NCBI RefSeq assembly: GCF_001584165.1
Contig: NZ_CP013233.1
Location: forward strand, 1,054,001 to 1,118,000
DNA length: 64,000 nt
Source: Collimonas arenae
GTDB taxonomy: Bacteria > Pseudomonadota > Gammaproteobacteria > Burkholderiales > Burkholderiaceae_D
Direction of reading: 5' to 3'
Position numbers and translations under genes: made by a program. Positions 57,691 to 64,000 of this stretch are shown here, piece after piece; the first letter of the stretch is position 1, and each line of letters begins with the position of its first letter. The notes below the pieces were generated by a model. It was given only the letters and a program-made list of their open reading frames with translations. It made no database searches and had not been told where the DNA came from.

Positions 57691-57813
57691 ACAGGATTTG
57701 CAGGCAGCGATGGCGATCAAAGCTACAGGATCGCGTCTGCTCGCGAAAATGGCGTCAACGATACGCAAGAGTTCTGTAATAACGGACATTCATCTTCAAA
57801 CAAAGAACATTCA

Positions 57814-58056
57814 ATGAGAAATATTGGTTTGCGCTGTCCCCATTGCTCGATCTTGCCGCGTGCCGTTAAAAGCCGTCCGATGTCGGCTTTGATGAAAGAA
57901 ATTACGTATATGTGCCAAAACCCGGAATGTGGTTTCTGCTTTGTCGCCAGACTGGAAATCGCCCGGACCTTGTCCTTGTCGTCTATCCCGAAACCTGGCG
58001 TCAACGTGCCGCTGTCGCAACATATCAATTGGTCGGCAATTCAACAACTGCCTTAG
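57814..58056 (+). CDS. Ogr/Delta-like zinc-finger transcription activator
   Basis: 80 residues. The pattern CPHC (residues 9-12), MCQNPECGFCFVARLEIART is the Ogr/Delta family signature: Cys-x2-Cys, then Cys-x4-Cys, with the typical xxRxLSxSSxP tail. P2 Ogr and P4 Delta turn on late genes of the helper phage. Its presence links this element to P2-like helper phages. Confidence 0.85.
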   Translation: MRNIGLRCPHCSILPRAVKSRPMSALMKEITYMCQNPECGFCFVARLEIARTLSLSSIPKPGVNVPLSQHINWSAIQQLP

Positions 58057-58199
58057 GTTCCAGGACGCCGATGATCCATCCCACCATCCTGGCGCCGCCG
58101 TAATCACAGCCTAAGCAATCCCACTAACGAGTAGTCATTTGTCATGCCTGTCAGCAGGCATGCCGGCTTCGCACATCCTGAATAAAACAAGTAACGTTT

Positions 58200-58385
58200 A
58201 TGCCGCACTATTTTATGTACACCATCCTCCACGTCATATGCCGTCTTTCCAGCTTCCCCGTCCTTGGCAAGACGTGGTTGTGGCGCCATGCAATTGAGTC
58301 GTTGATATCCCGTGTATCTGAACCCAGGACGGTCCGTGATGTGGTCATGTTCACGCCATCCGTGGCGAATGTCGACGTCGGGTGA
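58200..58385 (+). CDS. small protein upstream of and overlapping the primase start
   Basis: 61 residues: MPHYFMYTILHVICRLSSFP, GKTWLWRHAIESLISRVSEP. Its stop overlaps the GTG of the primase frame (GTGA), which suggests translational coupling. The competing frames on the other strand are no better. No family recognised; modest confidence that it is translated. Confidence 0.35.
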   Translation: MPHYFMYTILHVICRLSSFPVLGKTWLWRHAIESLISRVSEPRTVRDVVMFTPSVANVDVG

Positions 58386-61067
58386 TCGCCATGAACCCAT
58401 CCTTACATGCCGACATCCATGCCCGTCTGGCTGAATTCAATTTCAAGCCGGAAAAACAGGGCTATCTGCGCAGTGGAACTTGTCCACAGTGCCAGAAGAA
58501 AGAGTTATACATTCATGCCGACCATCCCTGGGTATTGCGCTGTGGCCGCCTGAATAACTGCGGTTGGGAGAGCCACGTCAAAGAGCGTTATCCAGAATTG
58601 TTTGACGATTGGAGTAAGCGCTATCAGACGCCGGAGACGAGCAATCCACTGGCAGCTGCCGACGCCTATATGCAACATGGCCGAGGTTTTACTCTGGCAC
58701 GGGTGCAAGGTTTATATAAGCAGGAGAGCTACTACGATCCAGAACTGAAGATTGGAAGCGCCACCGTGCGGTTCCCGGTCGCCGATGGCTATTGGGAGCG
58801 TTTGATCGACAAGCCGCAGCGCTTCGGCAAGAAGAAGGCCAGATTTAGCTTTGGTTCCCATTATCAGGGTAGATTCTGGTCGCATCCGTCGCACAGCCTA
58901 CAAGCTGTTAAAGAGCTCTGGATTGTAGAGGGCATCTTCGATGCCATCGCCCTGGAGCATCATGGGATAGCGGCGGTATCGATCATGAGCTGCAACAATT
59001 ATCCCGCCCAGTCGCTACAGGATCTGCGTGATGCACGTGGCAACCAGGGTTGTCGCCTGGTGTGGGCGCTCGATGGCGATGCCGCCGGCCGCAGCTTTAC
59101 GACCAAACACATTGAGCGTGCACGTGAGGCAGGGTGGGAGTGCACCGCTGCGCAGATCCCGCAGAACGATAAAGTCAAACTGGACTGGAACGATTTACAT
59201 CAGCGCGACAAATTGACCGCTAAGGATATCGAGAACTATCTGTATCACGGCGCCTTGCTGATTGCCGGCAGCGCCAGCGAAAAAGCCTTACTGATGTACG
59301 GCAGAGACAATAAGCTGGAATTTGACTTTAGTTTCCGCAATCGCCTGTTCTGGTTTGATCTGAATCTGGTCGAATACAACAAGGTCATGGAGCAATCGGA
59401 TAAGGATGGTGCCGACTGTCGCCTGTCGGAGGCTGCCAAGCGAGAAAAGGCGCTGTTCGCCAGCCATAGCATCCGACCTATTGCCAATTGTAATCCGACG
59501 CCACTGTATTACCAGAAGAACGAATTGACCGATGAAGCCTGGTATTACTTCCGGGTAGATTTCCCGCACGATGGCGCGTCGATCAAGAACACGTTTACTA
59601 GTGCCCAGATTTCCAGCTCGGCCGAATTCAAGAAGCGCCTGCTCGGGATTGCTCCTGGTGCGATGTTCAGTGGCACCAGCGCGATGCTGGATCGCATGAT
59701 GGAGCGTGACTTGTTTCACATCAAGCGGGTCGAAACCATCGACTATATTGGCTACAGCAAAGAATACGGCTGTTATGTGCTGGATGACGTCGCGATTAAG
59801 AATGGCGCGCTGCATGACATCAATGGCGAGGATTTTTACGACTTGGGGCGCATTTCCGTCAAATCGTTGAATCGCTCGGTGACCCTCAAAATCAATCGCG
59901 ATCCGGATGGTTACACTACTGAGTGGGTGGATCTGCTTTGGAAAGCCTTTGGTGCGAAGGGAATGGTTGCCCTGACGTTCTGGTTTGGGGCGTTGTTCGC
60001 TGAGCAGATCCGGCAACGCAAAGCTCCTATCCCTTCCTGGAAGTGGTTGGCAAGGCCGGTGCCGGCAAGTCGACCTTGATCGAATTCCTGTGGAAGCTGT
60101 TTGGTCGCATTGGTTATGAGGCTTCGATCCGAGTAAATCCAGTCTGGCTGCACGTGCGCGGAACTTCTCGCAGGTCTCTGGCTTACCTGTTGTACTGATC
60201 GAGTCTGATCGCGAGCGCATGGATGGCGAGAAGAGTCACGTCAAATCATTTGATTGGGATGAGTTGAAGACAGCATATAACGGCCGTTCCACGCGTGCGC
60301 GCGGCATGAATACCGGCGGCAATGAGACTTATGAACCGCCGTTTCGCGGCGCGATCGTGATTTCGCAGAACAACCCGGTCAATGCCTCAGAGGCGATTCT
60401 GTCGCGGATCGTTCATCTGTATTTCGATTTGACTACGCAGACACCGGAGTCCGGTGAGGCTGCCGATGCGCTGAAGTTCATGCCTGGCGAGAATGTGTCC
60501 GGCTTCATTCTGGCTGCGACCAGAAAAGAGAAGGAAATCATGGCGACCGTGGCCGAACGCACGGCAGTCTATTTGAAAGAACTGCGAATGCGTCCAGAGA
60601 TCAAGATGCCGCGCCTGGTGGAAACCCATGCGCAGATGCTGGCTTTGACGGATGCACTGGCTTTGGTGATCAAGCTGACATCGGAGCAACAGAAGGCTAT
60701 ACGGGAACAGATCATCATCATGGCTGGCGAACGGCAGCAGGTGATTAACGACGACCATGTGCTTGTGCAGGAATTCTGGGAGGCATTCGACTATCTGGAT
60801 AGCAATGACATGCATCGCTTAAATCATTCTCGCGATCCGCAATTGATTGCGGTGAACTTGAATCACTTTGTACAGATCGCCGCAGAGCGTCGACAACAGA
60901 TTCCTGTGATTGGCGATCTCAAGAAAGTGTTAAAAACTAGTCGCCGGCGCAAGTTCCTCGATGTGCGCGTGGTCAATAGCCAGATTCGCGCCAAAGAAAG
61001 CCTCAGAGCCAGCACAGCAATGAAGTGCTGGGTATTTCAGAACGATATTAGTAAGGGGCAGGTATGA
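58382..61067 (+). CDS. satellite primase-helicase (zinc finger, Toprim, AAA+ helicase); two apparent frameshifts
   Basis: About 895 residues if one C is restored near 60018 and one G near 60121. The start may be the GTG at 58382 or the ATG at 58391. Zinc finger CPQCQKKELYIHADHPWVLR...CG; Toprim ELWIVEGIFDAIALEHHG and RLVWALDGDAAGRSF; a helicase part with Walker A EVVGKAGAGKSTLIEF after the first correction and Walker B LPVVLIESDRE after the second. This fused layout serves replication initiation in P4-like satellites and related prophages. The last base pairs overlap the next gene by ATGA. Confidence 0.88.
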
Positions 61068-61281
61068 GTTTAATGACACAGGCGTTTATCGTTGAGCGTT
61101 TCGGCCTGCGTTTGAATATCGAACAGCTATCAGGATTGCTAGGAATAACTAAGGGCGCGCTTTATAACCAATTAAGTGCGGGGACTTGTCCTGTAAGAAC
61201 CTATATTGATGGCGGGAAGCGATGGCAGACTATCGAGATGTTGCTACACATCTCGACGAATGTCGCGAGTCGGCGGTTTAA
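61064..61281 (+). CDS. small HTH protein (excisionase/AlpA-like); one apparent frameshift
   Basis: About 72 residues if one G is restored near 61224 (CGATGGGCAGAC), ending RDVATHLDECRESAV at 61281, before the convergent integrase. Helix-turn-helix: RLNIEQLSGLLGITKGALYN then TYIDGGKRWADYRD. Uncorrected, the frame would run 100 bp into the integrase. Its place next to the integrase suggests a recombination directionality factor. Confidence 0.65.
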
Positions 61282-61306
61282 TGACGGCCGGGAAGGGCAG
61301 TATGAG

Positions 61307-62323
61307 TTACGAAAGTATTTCTGCTGCCTTTTCTGGTCTATGGAGGTCTTCAGGTTTCAAGTTTGTGTAGCGCCGCAAATGGCGCCAGTCCTTATGGCCG
61401 GTAACTAGCGACACTTGCTGTATTTCGTACCCCTCCTCAAATAGGCGCGATGTGCCTTCGTGCCGCAGATCATGAAAATGTAGATCCGGAATGCCGAGGG
61501 TGTCGCAGGCTTCTTTGAAATACTTCGACATCGTCTGTTCATGAACTGGGAAAATTCTGTCGTCATCACGAGATTGGCTTTGTACGATATCCCACGCCTC
61601 ACCCAGCAGCGGCACCCACTGATCATTGCCTTGCTTTTTTCGAGGATCTTTCCGATCGCGCACTAGCGCCAATTTTTTATCGGGATCCAGATCTGACCAT
61701 TGCAATTTAACTATTTCGCCACGCCGCATAGCCGTGGCAATAGCAAAGCGAACGATGTCGCTATATGGTTGTTTGAGTTGTTGAAGTAGGCCGGCAATCT
61801 CATCCTCCGTTGGTCGACGTTCTCGCTTACCACCCCCGCCAATTAAGCCTAAATGATTCAGAAGAGGTCGAGCTTGGCCTGTAACGTCTGGAAGTGCAAT
61901 TTTTAGGAATGAGCCGGTATAGCGCATAACGGTACCGAGCTTGCTAATTTCCATATTGATCGTATATGGGCCAGCCCCTTCTTCTTTGCGCATTTTGCAA
62001 TATGAGACCAGATCTTGGTTCGACAGTGCTCCCGCGCGCTTATCGCCCAGCCCCTCGGAGAGGCGGCGCAGCATGTAATGTTCGTTTGACGTGTCTGTTA
62101 CGGGGCGGGAGTGATCGCGAAGATCGCGGTACGACTGTATCACTTCATTCATACGTAGTATGCCCGGCTCTGCTACAATTTCGCCGCGGTCAATCTCGGC
62201 TTCGCGTTGTCGTGCCCAAGCTTCGGCTTGTGCTTTGGTCTGGAAGGTTTTACACAATCCTTTGTGGCCTTTGCGACGTATCAGTGCGCGCCAAGAAGTG
62301 CCGATTTTTACTATGCTTGCCAT
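61307..62323 (-). CDS. int: tyrosine recombinase (site-specific integrase)
   Basis: 338 residues. An N-terminal arm-binding domain (ASIVKIGTSWRALIRRKGHK; FQTKAQAEAWARQREAEI), SAM-like core-binding domain, and a catalytic domain with Arg in ATAMRRGEIVKLQWSDL, His-x-x-Arg in HDLRHEGTSRLFEEGY, and His plus Tyr in TGHKDWRHLRRYTNL. All catalytic residues are present. Its start is 109 bp left of the tRNA-Arg gene, whose first 15 bases recur at 19,659, so this enzyme probably inserted the 42.8-kb island at that site. Confidence 0.93.
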   Translation of the reverse strand: MASIVKIGTSWRALIRRKGHKGLCKTFQTKAQAEAWARQREAEIDRGEIVAEPGILRMNEVIQSYRDLRDHSRPVTDTSNEHYMLRRLSEGLGDKRAGALSNQDLVSYCKMRKEEGAGPYTINMEISKLGTVMRYTGSFLKIALPDVTGQARPLLNHLGLIGGGGKRERRPTEDEIAGLLQQLKQPYSDIVRFAIATAMRRGEIVKLQWSDLDPDKKLALVRDRKDPRKKQGNDQWVPLLGEAWDIVQSQSRDDDRIFPVHEQTMSKYFKEACDTLGIPDLHFHDLRHEGTSRLFEEGYEIQQVSLVTGHKDWRHLRRYTNLKPEDLHRPEKAAEILS

Positions 62324-62353
62324 GTATCACTCTCCGTATCACTTTGTATCACT
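62324..62353. repeat. three GTATCACT direct repeats before int
   Basis: Copies at 62324, 62336 and 62346, overlapping the int start region. Could be integrase arm-type sites or an operator for int. Confidence 0.45.
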
Positions 62354-62431
62354 GCTAATGTGAAGTGGGATTATATAGGATGAGCTCTTCATAGGAGAAG
62401 TCGGTTAGAAAGTGATGTAAATTTATCCAAT

Positions 62432-62446
62432 CTCGCCATAGTTCAA
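62432..62446 (+). repeat. attR: right direct repeat of the island
   Basis: CTCGCCATAGTTCAA, the 5' acceptor strand and D-stem start of the tRNA-Arg gene, identical to 19,659-19,673. Confidence 0.75.
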
Positions 62447-62506
62447 TGGATAGAACGAGTGCCTCCTAAGCGCTAGATACAGGTCCGATTCCTGTTGGCG
62501 GGACCA
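62432..62506 (+). tRNA. tRNA-Arg (anticodon CCT)
   Basis: Cloverleaf: acceptor CTCGCCA pairs with TGGCGGG (one T-G pair), D-stem GTTC/GAAC, anticodon stem AGTGC/GCGCT with loop CTCCTAA (anticodon CCT, reads AGG), T-stem ACAGG/CCTGT, discriminator A and encoded CCA. The T-loop reads TCCGATT where TTCGATT is almost universal, so position 55 is C, not T. This may be a sequencing error or a sign of decay. The island has replaced its natural upstream region. Confidence 0.85.
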
Positions 62507-62656
62507 AGTCCTCTTTTTCCAATCTCGGCTAATTGACCGTAAGCTACGTATGTAAAGGCTTTCCGGCGTTTATCTCCCTTTCCGCCAGCCCGCAAAAAAG
62601 TAATTCTCCACGTTTTACCGGCACCGTTTGCGAAAATTCTACGAACGAATTACGAA

Positions 62657-62942
62657 ATGGCATCATTCAAAAAAAAGATGGGAATGTCTAGCGCGTTCAG
62701 CTTTACGTCCAAGGACAACGAGATTCGGGTGCGTTCGTCACCAAGGCCCAGTCGACAGCTTGGGCGGCTAGACGCTTAATTGATGGCCTGACATTTCATG
62801 ACTCCGCCATGAAGCGATCACTCGATTTGCAAAAAAACGCGATGACCTGAAGTTGGCGAGAATAGTCGGATATCGTGATCTTCGTATATTGCAGATTTCT
62901 TACGACGAAACTGCTGCCGAACTGAGCGAACGCTTGGGCTGA
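62657..62942 (+). pseudogene. internally deleted tyrosine integrase remnant
   Basis: The N-terminal part reads MASFKKKDGNV, then (after a stop) RVQLYVQGQRDSGAFVTKAQ and STAWAARR. The next residues jump directly to the catalytic end FHDSRHEAITRFAKKRDD (one base restored), LARIVGYRDLRILQISY and a stop. The middle of the protein (about 220 residues, with the first catalytic Arg) is gone. It lies 150 bp after the tRNA 3' end in the same direction, the usual place of an integrase, so an earlier element once used this tRNA from the 3' side. Confidence 0.75.
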
Positions 62943-63053
62943 TCGCAAATGCAGGCGGACGGCAGCAAATGACCCCAAGGACACGGTCACGGATGTCCGC
63001 TTTCGGGAAGTGAAATTCGCAACCGGACCAGGCAAGGGCGGCGCCGTGACCTG

Positions 63054-63686
63054 TCAGGGCTTCACGAACCGATAGGCGAAGCGATCGGTCCTGCCCTTGA
63101 TCGACGGATCGAACGCCTTGATCGAGTGCAGATCGCCATTGTTCGCGAGCATGATGCTCTCCGCGTCCAGTACGAAACCGGCCGCCTCCACCTCCTCGCG
63201 AACGGATGCAGGCTCAATCCGATGCAGCGACTGGGCGTCGCTCGTGCCCGCCCCGAAGGCGGCAGCGTGGTCTACGATGACGTAGTATCCACCAGGCTTC
63301 AGCCGCTCGTAGACGGCTCGATTGAAGTGGGCCGCCGTTGCGCCCCGAGCCTGCATCAGTTCGGTGTGGAGATCGTGGTAGAACAGGTGCAACCATAGGA
63401 CGTCCGCTGGTTGCGTGGCCTTCGGCATCGCCACGAGGTCCGCGGAGACGGCTTCGACGTTCTCTCGGCCCGGCTCCTTCGCGAGCGTCCGCATGCGGCC
63501 TAGCGGATCGTTCTTGAAGTTGGCGACTTCGGTTGGCACGAAGCTGTAGACCCGTCCTCCGGGTCCCACGATGTCGGAGAAGAGACGTGTCCAGTCGCCG
63601 TCGCCTGGGTAAACATCGATGACGGTAGAACCCGCAGCAACTCTTGCGAACTGGATCAACTCAGATAGTTTGGATTGTTCGTACAT
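63054..63686 (-). CDS. class I SAM-dependent methyltransferase-like protein
   Basis: 210 residues. The Rossmann motif I is VIDVYPGDGDWTRLFSDIVG (a modified DxGxG), followed by GRVYSFVPTEV, and the late LKPGGYYVIVDHAAAFG, typical of predicted methyltransferases of this group. The higher GC differs from the neighbouring AT-rich part. No signal peptide. Substrate unknown. Confidence 0.85.
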   Translation of the reverse strand: MYEQSKLSELIQFARVAAGSTVIDVYPGDGDWTRLFSDIVGPGGRVYSFVPTEVANFKNDPLGRMRTLAKEPGRENVEAVSADLVAMPKATQPADVLWLHLFYHDLHTELMQARGATAAHFNRAVYERLKPGGYYVIVDHAAAFGAGTSDAQSLHRIEPASVREEVEAAGFVLDAESIMLANNGDLHSIKAFDPSIKGRTDRFAYRFVKP

Positions 63687-63698
63687 CGGGAATCTCCG

Positions 63699-63773
63699 TT
63701 ACGGTTGAGTATAGGTAAACGCCTTAGCAAAAGCCTGGCTGATATTGCCGATTGCTACAATTGCATAGCCCAT
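63699..63773 (-). CDS. 24-residue reading frame, possibly a remnant or leader
   Basis: ATG at 63773 with GGAGAAAC upstream. MGYAIVAIGNISQAFAKAFT resembles the nucleotide-binding start of Gfo/Idh/MocA oxidoreductases (YAIVGLGxIA) and then stops, 12 bp before the methyltransferase start. It could be a gene remnant fused by deletion, or chance. Confidence 0.25.
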   Translation of the reverse strand: MGYAIVAIGNISQAFAKAFTYTQP

Positions 63774-63802
63774 AATGTTTCTCCGACCTTATGTTCAAAC
63801 TA

Positions 63803-64000
<198 letters not shown>

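Noticed and set aside
61064..61408. 114-residue version of the HTH protein overlapping the integrase end
   Set aside because: The last 40 residues translate the integrase antisense. One restored G gives a natural end at 61281 with no overlap.

Overview
The window looks like a chromosome segment from a betaproteobacterium of the Burkholderiales, probably Oxalobacteraceae (Collimonas, Herminiimonas or Glaciimonas type). This rests on moderate GC, the protein families, and the style of the regulators and satellite genes; no 16S rRNA is present, so the genus is inference. Positions 1-19,658 and 62,432-64,000 read as ordinary chromosome. The left part carries a YciI/SRPBCC/VOC cluster, a DegQ-type periplasmic protease beside a QseBC-like two-component system, a secreted GDSL lipase, a LysR-controlled dehydrogenase, a lipoprotein, a JmjC-like oxygenase, an AraC regulator, a ketopantoate-reductase-like enzyme and several small secreted proteins. 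Five copies of a roughly 95-bp non-coding repeat with DnaA-box-like and IHF-like sites lie among these genes.

Between them sits an apparent 42.8-kb genomic island. A 15-bp direct repeat, CTCGCCATAGTTCAA, occurs at 19,659-19,673 and again at 62,432-62,446, where it is the 5' end of a tRNA-Arg(CCT) gene. A tyrosine recombinase gene lies just inside the right repeat. The island runs in this order: an unknown membrane protein; a field of about twelve GGTAACC-type iterons followed by a P2/P4-like cos module (about 21.24 kb); a persulfide/sulfide detoxification cluster (BigR-like repressor, two YeeE/YedE halves, TauE, AhpD-like, ETHE1-like dioxygenase); stress and metal genes (DUF302, UspA, P-type ATPase, CDF exporter); a cytochrome module (DUF1924, diheme cytochrome c, cytochrome b) with its own PmrA/QseB-type two-component system; a run of orphan immunity-like genes; a fatty acid hydroxylase; and a stray 3' end of tmRNA (ssrA). 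These are followed by a complete contact-dependent inhibition locus cdiB-cdiA-cdiI with a hydrophobic, probably membrane-acting toxin end. A second cos module (about 56.66 kb) then begins a P4-like satellite core: XRE repressor, RHH protein, Ogr/Delta activator, primase-helicase, HTH protein and integrase.

The two cos-like modules have the same orientation and internal layout and lie 35.4 kb apart, close to the DNA capacity of a P2-like capsid. The metal, sulfide and CDI cargo lies between them. No capsid, terminase or tail genes are present, so any mobility would depend on a helper phage. This packaging idea is inference.

At least 15 genes or remnants need exactly one extra base to read through. 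Nearly all need it in a short homopolymer, most often a G-run followed by C. This pattern looks like a systematic sequencing or assembly error, so most split genes here are annotated as single, probably intact genes. Truly broken items are the P-type ATPase fragment at 36.5 kb, the gene fragment at 40.3 kb, the ssrA fragment and the internally deleted integrase right of the tRNA.
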